Position numbers and translations under genes: made by a program. Positions 52,711 to 61,695 of a stretch of 64,000 nucleotides of DNA are shown in pieces; position 1 is the first letter of the stretch; the number at the start of each line of letters is the position of its first letter. Under the pieces are notes generated by a model. The model was not told the origin of the DNA. It searched no databases and saw only the letters and a program-made list of their open reading frames with translations. Source of the stretch: Desulfobacteraceae bacterium UBA2245 (lineage in GTDB: Bacteria; Desulfobacterota; Desulfobacteria; Desulfobacterales; UBA2245); assembly GCA_002347265.1 (NCBI GenBank), contig DDYB01000020.1, positions 1 to 64,000 on the forward strand, written 5' to 3'.

Positions 52711-53480
52711 CCGGAAGCAGGGTCGTTTTTGACCGCCTTCAGTCCGTCCTGATAGCATTTGCCGGCGTACCAGTTCATTTGCCGGCATATGCCCCGGATG
52801 ATTTTGACCTCCCTGGCCCGAAGCGGAAGCCGGTTGAAAAATTTTCTCAGAAGGTTCATCCAGTAGTCCGGATTTTCCCGGTTGATGAAGTCGATTCTCA
52901 CCAGAATATCCTTCAACTGTTCATACATGCCCTCCAGCTCATGGCGGCTGGCAAGCCGGGGAACGAAGGAGGTTTCGGCCCGCGGCAGACCGGCGCAGAA
53001 AACCTCGTAGCAGATGACCATGACGGCCTGAGCCAGATTCAGCGAGGAAAACTGAGCGGTGGGAATGTTGACCAGCAGGTGGCACAGCCTCAGATCCTCG
53101 TTGGAAAGCCCCCGGTCTTCGGGTCCGAAGACAATTGCAACCGGATTGCTTTGGGCGACGGAAACGAGTTTCCGGGCCATCTGGGACGGAGAAGCCATGG
53201 CCTGCCGCTGCTCGCCCAGCCGGGCCGAGGTTCCCACGATATACCCGTACGGGGCCAGGGCCTCCTTCAGATCGGAAAAGACCCGGATCTTCTCAACGAC
53301 GGGCAGGGCCGCATGCGTCGCCATTTTTTCGACCTTTGAAAGATCGAAGTTTTCCGGACTGACCACGAGAAGATCCTTCATACCCATATTCCGGACAACC
53401 CGGGCCGAAGCCCCGATATTTTCAGAATACCGGGGCTTTTGCAGTACGATGGAGACGTTGTCGAGCCGGACGGCGTTCAT
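52704..53480 (-). CDS. trmJ: tRNA (cytidine/uridine-2'-O-)-methyltransferase TrmJ
   Basis: This 258-residue SPOUT methyltransferase modifies ribose 32 in the tRNA anticodon loop. Hallmarks are VLQKPRYSENIGASARVVRN, VFGPEDRGLSNEDLRLC and SLNLAQAVMVICYE, the knot that holds SAM. The C-terminal 80 residues are helical. It is coupled to ndk by an ATGA overlap on the minus strand. Confidence 0.92.
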   Translation of the reverse strand: MNAVRLDNVSIVLQKPRYSENIGASARVVRNMGMKDLLVVSPENFDLSKVEKMATHAALPVVEKIRVFSDLKEALAPYGYIVGTSARLGEQRQAMASPSQMARKLVSVAQSNPVAIVFGPEDRGLSNEDLRLCHLLVNIPTAQFSSLNLAQAVMVICYEVFCAGLPRAETSFVPRLASRHELEGMYEQLKDILVRIDFINRENPDYWMNLLRKFFNRLPLRAREVKIIRGICRQMNWYAGKCYQDGLKAVKNDPASGQ

Positions 53481-53893
53481 CCGGCGATTTCAAAGCTGTT
53501 GAAGAAATAACCGATTTCAAAGGCCGCGGTATCCGGGCCGTCGGATCCGTGCACCACGTTTTTCTCGATGTCCGTGGCAAACTCTTTTCGAATGGTCCCT
53601 TCTTCCGCCTTCCTGTAATCGGTTGCACCCATCAGCTTCCGGTACCGGGCGATGACGTCCTCGCCCTCCAGCACCATGACCACCACCGGGCCGGAGGTCA
53701 TGAAATCAATCAGACTTTTGAAAAAAGGGCGTTCCTTGTGAACGGCGTAGAAGCCTTCGGCCTGGCGTCGCGTCATGTGGATCATCTTCATGGCGATGAT
53801 TTTCAGGCCGTTTTTCTCCAGCCGCCGGACCACCTCTCCGATCAGTCCCCGGCCGACGCCGTCGGGTTTGATGATAGAAAGCGTTCGTTGCAT
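53477..53893 (-). CDS. ndk: Nucleoside diphosphate kinase
   Basis: This 138-residue kinase balances nucleoside triphosphates. TLSIIKPDGVGRGLIGEVVR, the phospho-accepting His in KNVVHGSDG, and FEIGYFFNSFEI near the end are all standard. ATG 53893 has GAAAGGAAAAG just upstream. The frame is open for another 330 codons before it, but that part has no homologous sequence. Confidence 0.96.
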   Translation of the reverse strand: MQRTLSIIKPDGVGRGLIGEVVRRLEKNGLKIIAMKMIHMTRRQAEGFYAVHKERPFFKSLIDFMTSGPVVVMVLEGEDVIARYRKLMGATDYRKAEEGTIRKEFATDIEKNVVHGSDGPDTAAFEIGYFFNSFEIAG

Positions 53894-54205
53894 TTTACTT
53901 TTCCTTTCAAATGGTTTTGTTTTCAGGGAGCCATACCAGAAGCGCCCTTGCAAGTCAATCCGCGTGCAGGCCAATCGCATATTTTTATTGGGAGTTTTGG
54001 GCTTTTCATCGGTCTTGACCTGGCCCGAAGCCATGCCGTTTTCCCCGGCCTCTGACCTGTGGATCGCGGTCTTTATTCGAACAGGGCAGCAGTTCAATGC
54101 GAAATTATTGACAAAGCAAGGCGTTGTTGGTAGACACAAAAAATCGGTGAAGGCGCGTAACCGTAATTTTCGACAGGTAAGTTTCCGGAAAGGACTGAAA
54201 CTGTT
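53894..54205. other. Divergent gap between ndk and the LOG-family gene
   Basis: It should hold promoters in both directions, but no convincing -35/-10 pair, repeat or RNA gene was seen. Confidence 0.5.
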
Positions 54206-54868
54206 TTGACCAAGATGCTTGAAAAACAATTCGTCATCGATGCCCTCACCACCCGGGAGCCCTGGCGCATTTTTAAAATCATGGGTGAATTCGTCGAGGG
54301 CGTCGACGCGCTTCATGAGCTGGGACCGGCCGTGAGTGTTTTTGGATCCGCCCGGGTTTTGCCGACCGAACCCTATTATAAAAAGGCGGAAAAAATCGCT
54401 GAACTTTTTGTGAAAAGCGGTTTTGCCGTTATCACAGGCGGGGGCGGCGGCATCATGGAAGCGGCCAACAAAGGCGCGGCCAAGGCAAACGGCGTCTCTG
54501 TCGGCCTGAATATCATTCTGCCGCACGAACAAAAACCCAACAAATATGCCAATACGCGAATCGAGTTCAAATATTTCTTTATCCGCAAGGTCATGTTCCT
54601 CAAATACGCTCATGCCTACATCGTCCTGCCGGGCGGATTCGGCACTCTGGACGAACTTTTCGAGGCAATAACGCTGATTCAAACTCACCGCATGAAACCG
54701 TTTCCCGTAATCCTGGTGGGCTCGGAATACTGGACAGGAATGATTGAGTGGATTCGTTCCAGTCTGTTGTCGGAAGAAAAGATTTCCCCGAAAGACATGG
54801 ATATTGTTCAGGTCATGGATGATCCTGAAGAAATTGTCAGAGTGATTCAAAAAACGGTCATTGTCTGA
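54206..54868 (+). CDS. LOG-family protein (nucleoside 5'-monophosphate phosphoribohydrolase-like)
   Basis: This 220-residue Rossmann-fold protein is of the LOG/TIGR00730 type. GGGGGIMEAANKGA and LPGGFGTLDELFEA supply the two motifs that bind the phosphoribosyl group, and IGLNIILPHEQ-like sequence lies between. Members cleave AMP-type nucleotides, and plant ones release cytokinin. Bacterial roles are little known. TTG 54206 is the likely start because AAAGGAC lies ten bases upstream; ATG 54215 is too far from it. Confidence 0.9.
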   Translation: MTKMLEKQFVIDALTTREPWRIFKIMGEFVEGVDALHELGPAVSVFGSARVLPTEPYYKKAEKIAELFVKSGFAVITGGGGGIMEAANKGAAKANGVSVGLNIILPHEQKPNKYANTRIEFKYFFIRKVMFLKYAHAYIVLPGGFGTLDELFEAITLIQTHRMKPFPVILVGSEYWTGMIEWIRSSLLSEEKISPKDMDIVQVMDDPEEIVRVIQKTVIV

Positions 54869-54962
54869 AAACGGCGGTCTGAAAATCGGCCCCAAACCGA
54901 CCGCAACCCGCTATCCGAGTATGTTTCTGTCTGAAAAGTCCCCGGGCCGATACGGAAATTCT

Positions 54963-55838
54963 ATGGATTTAATTGAATTGGCCAAAAGCAGCGGTCTGAT
55001 TCTGGACGGCGGCATGGGAACGATGCTGATCATGGCAGGCCTGACCGGAGGCCGGGTTTCGGAATACTGGAATCTTGAAAACCCGTCGGTGATTGAAAAA
55101 ATCCATCAGGCTTACATTGACGCCGGTGCGGACGTGATTACCACGAACACTTTCGGCGCCAGTTCCCTGAAACTCAAAAAGGCGGGACTCGAGGATCAGG
55201 CGGAATCGATCAACCGGAAGGCGGTTGAACTGGCCCGAAAGGCGGCCAAAGACCGGTTCGTAGCCGGAGACATCGGTCCGACCGGAGATCTGATGGCTCC
55301 ATTCGGTCCGGTTTCAATAGAACAGGCCTTTGACAGCTTTGCCGGGCAGGCCTCCTGCCTGGCCCGGTCCGGGGTGGATCTTTTCCTGATTGAAACCATG
55401 TTTGACGTTCAGGAATGCCTGGCCGCCGTCAAGGGCGTCCGTTCCGTATCCGATCTGCCGATTTTCGCAACCCTGACCTTCCGGAAAACCGCCAGGGGCT
55501 TTGCCACCATTATGGGAAACAAGGTTTCCGAAAGCCTTGAAGCGCTTCAGGATGCCGGGGCCGTCGCGGTCGGCGCCAACTGCACGCTGGGAAGCGATGA
55601 TATGGTGGGGCTTGCGGAAGAAATTCGCGCCGCCATTCAGGGGCTGACCATCGTTCAACCCAACGCCGGCAGCCCGCAGACCCGGGGCGCTGACATTTTT
55701 TACCCTGAAGACAGCGATTATTTTTCGGACCGGATTGTAAAAATCAAAGCCCTGGGCATTGAAATCGTCGGCGGTTGCTGCGGAACCACGCCGGAATATA
55801 TTCGGAAAATCCGCCAAAAAATTCAGCCCGCAACCTGA
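54963..55838 (+). CDS. Homocysteine S-methyltransferase domain protein
   Basis: The 291 residues correspond to the homocysteine-binding barrel of MetH (S-methyltransferase domain). Features are LDGGMGTMLIMAGL, DVITTNTFGASSLKL, GDIGPTGDLMAPFGPVS, and zinc ligands Cys in GANCTLG and the Cys pair in GGCCGTTPEYI. Cobalamin, folate and activation domains are not attached, so it must work with separate subunits or with another methyl donor. ATG 54963 matches the domain start; an upstream TTG has no ribosome site. Confidence 0.85.
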   Translation: MDLIELAKSSGLILDGGMGTMLIMAGLTGGRVSEYWNLENPSVIEKIHQAYIDAGADVITTNTFGASSLKLKKAGLEDQAESINRKAVELARKAAKDRFVAGDIGPTGDLMAPFGPVSIEQAFDSFAGQASCLARSGVDLFLIETMFDVQECLAAVKGVRSVSDLPIFATLTFRKTARGFATIMGNKVSESLEALQDAGAVAVGANCTLGSDDMVGLAEEIRAAIQGLTIVQPNAGSPQTRGADIFYPEDSDYFSDRIVKIKALGIEIVGGCCGTTPEYIRKIRQKIQPAT

Positions 55839-55852
55839 GAGGGGATGATCCG

Positions 55853-56593
55853 ATGCCGCGGGAAGCCCTTACGGATCTTGAAAAGGAAGACGCTGTCCGG
55901 CTGCTGCTGGATTTTTTCCACCGCGCCGTGATTCATCATGCCCTGTGGTTTACCGAGGTCCGCCATCAGATGGGAATGGAAAAGTCCCTTGAAGCCCTGG
56001 AAATTGTTCTGGAAAAGAGCCTGCCGCTTCAGATGGACCGGCTGTCCAGAGTCTTTGGATTTTCGATGAAAGACGGGCTTCCCGAACCCTTGCTTTCATT
56101 TTCCCGGCAGGATCTGTCCGGCCTGCTTCAGGCGACGGCGGTCAACTGGCTGGCCAATGACGGGATCTGGTTTCAGGCCATCGAACAATGCCGGGGCATG
56201 AACGACGCCAAACGCTGCAATGATTCCTGCTGGGCCCGGTTTTCCCCTTTCGAGGCCTGGAGCATCAAACGGTTCCTCAATCTTTCCGAAGCCCCGGGCC
56301 TGGACGGGCTCAAAAAAGCGCTGAGCTTCAGATTGTATGCATGCATCAACGCCCAGAGTTTTATCGATGAAACGCCGGAAACCATCGTTTTCCAGATGAA
56401 TGAATGCAGGGTCCAGTCGGCGCGAAAACGCCGGGGGCTGCCCGACTATCCCTGCAAGTCCGGAGGGCTGGTGGAATATGACTATTTCGCCCGCGCCATC
56501 GATTCCCGCATAGAAACCGAATGCATCGGATGCCCGCCGGACCCGCACCCAGACCAGTGGTATTGCGCCTGGCGTTTCCGCATTCGGCCATAA
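55853..56593 (+). CDS. DUF6125-like cytosolic protein of unknown function
   Basis: This 246-residue soluble protein has no recognised catalytic motif. It begins with a helical region (AVRLLLDFFHRAVIHHALWF) and ends with a Cys-rich part: CNDSCWARF, then VEYDYFARAIDSRIETECIG, CPPDPHPD and YCAWRFRI. The conserved late cysteines might bind a metal or cofactor. I associate it with proteins annotated DUF6125 in anaerobic bacteria, from memory. It follows the homocysteine methyltransferase gene by 14 bases and may be co-transcribed, and an alcohol dehydrogenase gene follows. Confidence 0.65.
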   Translation: MPREALTDLEKEDAVRLLLDFFHRAVIHHALWFTEVRHQMGMEKSLEALEIVLEKSLPLQMDRLSRVFGFSMKDGLPEPLLSFSRQDLSGLLQATAVNWLANDGIWFQAIEQCRGMNDAKRCNDSCWARFSPFEAWSIKRFLNLSEAPGLDGLKKALSFRLYACINAQSFIDETPETIVFQMNECRVQSARKRRGLPDYPCKSGGLVEYDYFARAIDSRIETECIGCPPDPHPDQWYCAWRFRIRP

Positions 56594-56620
56594 ATTCAGA
56601 AATCATTCGGAGGTTTGGCA

Positions 56621-57652
56621 ATGAAGGCAATGGTCCTGAATCGAATCGGCAGCATGACCCGGAACCCGAACCCGCTCGAATGGACGGACATGCCGGTTCC
56701 GGACCCAAAACAAAGGGAGATCCGTATCCGTATTTCGGCCTGCGGAGTCTGTCACACCGAACTGGACGAGATCGAGGGTCGAACGCCACCGCCGGCGCTT
56801 CCCGTTATTCCGGGCCATCAGATCGTCGGGCGCGTGGATGCAAACGGACCGGGGGCCGGAAGATTTGCCATCGGCGACCGGGTTGGCGTTGCCTGGATTT
56901 ATCACGCCTGCGGAACGTGTGAATTCTGCCGGCGGGGGGATGAAAACCTCTGTCCTGATTTTCAGGCCACCGGCCGGGACGCCCACGGCGGATATGCCGA
57001 GTACGCAACGATTCAGGAGGATTTCGCCTTTCCGATTCCCGAGGTGTTTTCCGACTCAGAGGCCGCTCCCCTGCTTTGCGCCGGCGCGATCGGCTATCGC
57101 TCCCTGAATCTGACCGGACTGAAAGACGGCGAAAATCTGGGGCTGACCGGATTCGGGGGATCGGCCCATCTGGTCCTGATGCTGGCGCGCCATCTTTACC
57201 CGAAATCACAGGTCTTCGTTTTTGCCAGAAGCCCTCAGGAAAGGGATTTTGCCAGGGAGCTGGGAGCGGTATGGACCGGTTCGACCGAAACCATGGCGCC
57301 CGAACTCCTGCACGGCATCATCGACACGACTCCGGCCTGGAAGCCGATCGTCCGGGCGCTGAAAAACCTGCAAAGCGGCGGAAGGCTGGTGATCAACGCC
57401 ATTCGAAAGGAAAGCGCGGATCAGACCGAGCTTCTGAATCTGAGCTATCCGGAACATCTCTGGATGGAAAAAGAAATCAAGAGCGTGGCCAATGTCGCCC
57501 GCAGCGATGTTGAGTCGTTTTTGCAAATCGCCGCGAGAATTCCGATTCGGCCGGAATTCTCCGAGTTTGATTTATCCGGCGCCAACAAGGCTCTTCAGGA
57601 ACTCAAGCAACAAAAAATTCGCGGTGCTAAAGTCTTGAAAATCGGCGATTGA
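56621..57652 (+). CDS. Zinc-dependent alcohol dehydrogenase
   Basis: This 343-residue medium-chain dehydrogenase has the catalytic zinc Cys in ACGVCHTELDEIEG and His in VIPGHQIVGRV. The structural zinc cysteines are in HACGTCEFCRRGDENLC. The nucleotide site LGLTGFGGSAHLVLMLA departs slightly from GxGxxG. It belongs to the AdhA/AdhP-like branch that oxidises or reduces short alcohols and aldehydes with NAD(P). ATG 56621 has CGGAGG seven bases upstream. Confidence 0.9.
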   Translation: MKAMVLNRIGSMTRNPNPLEWTDMPVPDPKQREIRIRISACGVCHTELDEIEGRTPPPALPVIPGHQIVGRVDANGPGAGRFAIGDRVGVAWIYHACGTCEFCRRGDENLCPDFQATGRDAHGGYAEYATIQEDFAFPIPEVFSDSEAAPLLCAGAIGYRSLNLTGLKDGENLGLTGFGGSAHLVLMLARHLYPKSQVFVFARSPQERDFARELGAVWTGSTETMAPELLHGIIDTTPAWKPIVRALKNLQSGGRLVINAIRKESADQTELLNLSYPEHLWMEKEIKSVANVARSDVESFLQIAARIPIRPEFSEFDLSGANKALQELKQQKIRGAKVLKIGD

Positions 57653-57898
57653 GCAGGCGCTTCGGCAGTAAATCGCGGCAGTGCCATGCGGATTTTTTGA
57701 AATTGCGGATGCGATTCGCGCTGAAAAGATGCGAGGTCCGGATTCCGGTGCTTTTGGTGTCGAAAATTGGGGGCAATATTCTCCGGCACGGAAGTTCAAG
57801 AACAATGGAGGGGAAAACGGCGCGAAAACGCAAAAGGGGAGGGATTGTCAACCTCTGGAAAAAATCAGATGGTTGACTTCGGCTTTGCGCGCAACAGG

Positions 57899-58099
57899 CT
57901 ATCCGCCCAGCTGATTGGCCAGCGTCTTGATTTCATCGGCAATCTGGTTCAGCAGTACAGACACTCCCATGCTTTCCGACGGCGTCAGTCGCCCCCCGGT
58001 TCTCCTGTCCTCGCAGTAAAGATCCGCCAGCCCCTTGAGCCGGGCGATTGGCGTGTACATGCTTAAAAAAACGGTTTTCGGGTTTCTGATTTCCATCAT
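57899..58099 (-). CDS. Small conserved-looking protein, unknown function
   Basis: Sixty-six codons begin with two ATGs, with AAAGGAAAA in a good place upstream. The sequence is a plausible soluble helical protein (SMYTPIARLKGLADLYCED, then LLNQIADEIKTLANQLGG). It has one cysteine and no membrane segment. Codon use is GC-rich like the housekeeping genes even though the upstream region is AT-rich. It stands alone, facing the alcohol dehydrogenase gene. The gap 57653-57898 between them holds nothing recognisable. Confidence 0.6.
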   Translation of the reverse strand: MMEIRNPKTVFLSMYTPIARLKGLADLYCEDRRTGGRLTPSESMGVSVLLNQIADEIKTLANQLGG

Positions 58100-58675
58100 A
58101 AATAAATTTTCCTTTATTCAAACGATAAATTATATTCAATTATTGTTTTTAAACTTATAAACTAGTTTTTTCAATTTTGTCTATAGGAAATTTAGCCTAT
58201 TTTGATAGGAGAATATCCCATTCCGCCCACTTCAGGCTCTATAATAGGCGATCACAGCAGCCGATTTTCTGCTTTATCCAACAATTCAGCAAATCTTGTG
58301 CCACCTGATTGAATTGAGATTTTGATTTTATTTTCAGATACTTGAAACATATTCACAGCATATCTTTGTATCTGACGCGTTTCAATATTATGAGCATTGT
58401 ATAGAACTTTTCTGTATTTTCATATTTCCCTGCCCCGCAAATAAAAATTTCCGGCCAAAAATTGTTTGTCGAATCTTCTTTGAATGCAGTATCGGAAATT
58501 TTTCAGCCGCCCCGGCAGCCTTTTTGTTTGGAAGTCGGTCGTGAACTGCCAGCGGAATCTTTCGGAAGGCTTTTGAATCGGGGATGCATTTTTATTGACA
58601 TTCGTTCTGAGTGCGAATACAAATACCCCACTTTTAATTTCGTTTTCAATCGGTCTGGAAAGGAGGTTTGGGAAT
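58100..58675. other. AT-rich intergenic region before arginine decarboxylase
   Basis: About 340 bases (58100-58440) are clearly richer in A and T than the window, then composition returns to normal. No coding sequence with a ribosome site was found. An open frame at 58462-58728 has no family features and overlaps the next gene. The stretch probably carries promoters for the small gene on the left and the polyamine genes on the right. Confidence 0.5.
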
Positions 58676-59221
58676 ATGTATGTTCCAAGGTATCTTTTTT
58701 TTACCAAAGGCGTCGGCGTTCATCGTGAGAAGCTGGCTTCCTTTGAAAATGCCCTGCGCAATGCACGCATCGCACATCTGAATCTGGTGATGGTTTCTTC
58801 GATTTTTCCGCCTCACTGCAAAATTTTTGACATAGAAGCCGGGTTGTCCCGGTTGGAACCCGGAGAAATAACCCATTGCGTCATGGCGCGCGAGCAGATC
58901 AACGAAGCTGGTCGAAGAGTCGTGGCCAGCATCGGCCTTGCCATTCCCGCTGAACCCGGCCGGTACGGATATCTCTCGGAACATCACGGTTTCGGGCAGA
59001 CAGAGCTTGAAGCCGGGGAATACGCCGAAGACCTGGCCGCCTCCATGCTTGCCAATACGTTGGGCATTGAATTTGATCCGGACAAGGATTACGATGAACG
59101 CCGGGAAGTTTACAGCCTGAGCGGAAAAATCGTAGAATCCCAGCACATCAGCCAGGCCGCGCTCGGCGCGGAAGGCCATCTGTGGACCACCGTACTTGCA
59201 GCGGCTGTTTTTGTAAAATAA
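58676..59221 (+). CDS. Pyruvoyl-dependent arginine decarboxylase
   Basis: This 181-residue proenzyme cleaves itself between Ser41 and Ser42 in NLVMVSSIFPP, turning Ser42 into the catalytic pyruvoyl group, as in Methanocaldococcus PdaD. VPRYLFFTKGVGVHREKL at the start and EHHGFGQTELEAGEYAEDLA support the family. It converts arginine to agmatine, the substrate of the agmatinase encoded three bases later. ATG 58676 has a full AGGAGG nine bases upstream. A regulatory or acid-stress role is less likely than biosynthesis, given the agmatinase. Confidence 0.93.
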   Translation: MYVPRYLFFTKGVGVHREKLASFENALRNARIAHLNLVMVSSIFPPHCKIFDIEAGLSRLEPGEITHCVMAREQINEAGRRVVASIGLAIPAEPGRYGYLSEHHGFGQTELEAGEYAEDLAASMLANTLGIEFDPDKDYDERREVYSLSGKIVESQHISQAALGAEGHLWTTVLAAAVFVK

Positions 59222-59224
59222 TTC

Positions 59225-60130
59225 ATGACGATAAAACCGTTTACCCAGTTCGGCGGCGTCGAAGTGCCGGACGCGGGATTTGAAAAGGCGCGGATCATCG
59301 TTCTGCCCCTGTGCTACGAACATTCGCCCTCCTATGGCGCCGGCAGCGGCGCCGGGCCTTTTCACATTCTCGAAGCATCCGTGCAGCTCGAACGCATGGA
59401 AGAGGAAACCCTGATCGACTGGGGGCTTTTCAAGATTCATACCCTGCCGCCGATGACGCCCTGTGGATCGCCCGAACAGGCGGTTGCGGACATGAAAACT
59501 GCCGCCGAAAAGATCATGGCAAAGGGAAAATTTCTCTTGTCGCTGGGCGGCGATCACGCCATCACAATCGGTCCGGCGATCGCTGCTTCACGGATCTATC
59601 CGAATCTGGGCATTGTCCAGGTAGACGCTCACATGGACCTTCGCGATCAGTGGAACGGCAGCCGGTACAATCATGCCTGCGTGATGCGCCGGATCGATGA
59701 AGAAGCCGGAATCCCCATGGTCCAGGTGGGTATCCGGGCATTTTGCGCGGAAGAACTCGATTATGTCCGACGCCGGAATCTTCGGCCCGTGTATGCGCAC
59801 ACCATCGACCCGGCCGACAATTCCTGGATTCAGGAGGCCGTTGAAAGGCTGCCGGAAAACGTCTACCTGAGCATCGATCTGGACGGTCTGGACCCATCGG
59901 TGCTGCCGGCAACCGGAACTCCCGAGCCCGGCGGCCTGAGCTTCCGCCAGCTCATTTCGCTGATCAAGGCGGTCGGCCGCGGTCGGCGGGTGGTTGCCGC
60001 CGACATCAACGAGCTTGCCAAAATTGAAGGGTCGCAGGTCTCGGAATACACGGCCGCCAAAATCGCCACCAAGATCTTCATCCACTGCGCGGATCGGGAA
60101 GCGGTTTTCCCGGAAAGGGGGAATCCGTGA
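59225..60130 (+). CDS. speB: Agmatinase
   Basis: This 301-residue ureohydrolase splits agmatine into putrescine and urea. The manganese ligands are in LSLGGDHAITIG, VQVDAHMDLRD and LSIDLDGLDPSVLPATGTPEPGG (two stretches). It is translationally coupled to the decarboxylase. Putrescine would feed the carboxyspermidine enzymes encoded at 30.5-32.9 kb. Confidence 0.94.
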   Translation: MTIKPFTQFGGVEVPDAGFEKARIIVLPLCYEHSPSYGAGSGAGPFHILEASVQLERMEEETLIDWGLFKIHTLPPMTPCGSPEQAVADMKTAAEKIMAKGKFLLSLGGDHAITIGPAIAASRIYPNLGIVQVDAHMDLRDQWNGSRYNHACVMRRIDEEAGIPMVQVGIRAFCAEELDYVRRRNLRPVYAHTIDPADNSWIQEAVERLPENVYLSIDLDGLDPSVLPATGTPEPGGLSFRQLISLIKAVGRGRRVVAADINELAKIEGSQVSEYTAAKIATKIFIHCADREAVFPERGNP

Positions 60131-60639
60131 TGCCGGCTGTCGATTCGCTGCCCGAACGCATGCGGCAATTCGCCCATCAGATCACGCCCTCCTCATGGAA
60201 CGTTGTACTTCATCCGGGACAGAACCGCTGGATCGCCAATACGCTGAACCTGCTGCTATCGGTCAAATCAGGCCCTTTTGAAGTGTTCACCGATTCCGAG
60301 GGCCGCCTGTGCGGTCCGGACACGCCGGGCGCCGTTCCCTGTCCGGCGCTGCTTCGAGGAAATCTTCTGTACACCCCGCTTGACGAAATGAAGATCAATT
60401 TGCCCGGAACGGCGGCTCATGGGGTTATTCAGATATGGCCTCGCGCCGGAGACTGGAAGGAACTGATTGTCGAAGCCCTGGCCCAGACGGCTGTGTGCCG
60501 GTATCTGGCCTTTCAGGCCCGGATCCATCGAAGTGAATTCACCACGGCGTTTTCCAGGCCCGATATTCCATCCGGCGACCCGCTGCATCAAAAAGCAAAA
60601 CAGCTGTTTCAAAAACGAGCCGCTCGTTTTTTCGTCCAA
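60130..60639 (+). CDS. Hypothetical protein downstream of agmatinase
   Basis: This 169-170-residue soluble protein is not recognised. Its start overlaps the agmatinase stop, with AAAGGGGG eight bases upstream, so it is very likely translated with the polyamine genes. Sequence shows a Trp-rich first half (SWNVVLHPGQNRWIANTLN), GVIQIWPRAGDWKELIVEAL in the middle and a basic tail. No membrane helix or signal peptide is present. The stop codon follows at 60640-60642. Confidence 0.65.
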
Positions 60640-60837
60640 TGATCCGCCTTTGCGCCAATGCCGGCTCTCGAAATCAATTTAAAATTCAAAGCCTTCTTTT
60701 TCGGTTGATCAATCCGCGGATCTTCATTAGGATGCCTGTTTAATTATCACTGAAAAGTTCATCGGCAAACACGATGAATCAGCGGCAGCATGTCATCTTG
60801 ATGAAGCGATTTGAACCTCTGAGGAAAATGTCTGAAA

Positions 60838-61629
60838 ATGGAAAAGCACGAAAGCCGTCGCTATCCTTCCGTCAAAGCGGTCTCGGACGCCGACCGCATC
60901 AATATGGTCAAGGAAATCTTTGCCACGATCACAGGAAAATATGATTTTTTAAACCGCCTGCTCAGCCTGCGCCAGGATGTGGCCTGGCGGCGCCGGGCCG
61001 TCGGCGCCATGCGTTTTTTCAAGACCCGCCGCCTGCTGGACATGGCCACGGGCACTGGCGATCTGGCTATCGAAGCGGCCCTGGCTCATCCGGCCATTCA
61101 GGTGATCGGCATGGATTTTGTGGGTGAAATGATGGGCGAGGCTCGGAAAAAAATCGACTGCAAAAAACTTTCCGGCCGCATCAGTCTGGTCCAGGCTGAC
61201 GCCCTTCGGATTCCGGCTGCGGACAACAGCTTTGACGTTTCAGCCATCGCCTTTGGCATTCGAAACATTCCGGAACGCCTGGCGGCCCTAAAAGAAATGA
61301 CCCGGGTGGTGGTTCCCGGCGGCCGGGTGCTGGTGCTGGAGATGACCTTTCCCCGCAGATTGTTTTTTCAGAAAATCTACGATGTTTATCTTAACCGTCT
61401 GCTGCCTCGCCTGGCCCGTGCGTTTTCCCCGAATCCGGCGGCCTATGAATATCTGGCCGACTCGATCATGAACTTTCCAACGGCGCCGCAGTTCGCTCGT
61501 CTGATGGAACAAGCGGGCCTGACAGACATCGAGATGCATCCCCTGACCTTCGGCATCACCTATCTTCATGTCGGTCATAAGCCGCAAATGCCATCCCGGC
61601 CGGACCGTGAAGATCATAAAAGAGGCTGA
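60838..61629 (+). CDS. menG: Demethylmenaquinone / ubiquinone methyltransferase (UbiE/MenG)
   Basis: This 263-residue SAM-dependent methyltransferase performs the last methylation of menaquinone, the quinone expected in this anaerobe. The family signature ITGKYDFLNRLLSLRQDVAWRR (in two parts) is present. The SAM site is LDMATGTGDLAIEAA, and FDVSAIAFGIRNIPERLAAL and FPTAPQFARLMEQAGL are typical. The 195-base gap before it holds no gene. Confidence 0.92.
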   Translation: MEKHESRRYPSVKAVSDADRINMVKEIFATITGKYDFLNRLLSLRQDVAWRRRAVGAMRFFKTRRLLDMATGTGDLAIEAALAHPAIQVIGMDFVGEMMGEARKKIDCKKLSGRISLVQADALRIPAADNSFDVSAIAFGIRNIPERLAALKEMTRVVVPGGRVLVLEMTFPRRLFFQKIYDVYLNRLLPRLARAFSPNPAAYEYLADSIMNFPTAPQFARLMEQAGLTDIEMHPLTFGITYLHVGHKPQMPSRPDREDHKRG

Positions 61630-61695
61630 AAATTCCGAATGCGTCAGCCACGGGGTTGCATTTCCGGGGGAGACGGCTCAAGCTTGAAAAAAATG

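Noticed and set aside
58462..58728. 88-codon frame before the arginine decarboxylase
   Set aside because: It overlaps the start of the decarboxylase in another frame and has no ribosome site or motif.
60640..60837. Possible small RNA or riboswitch before menG
   Set aside because: No conserved structure or known riboswitch core was recognised in this 195-base gap.
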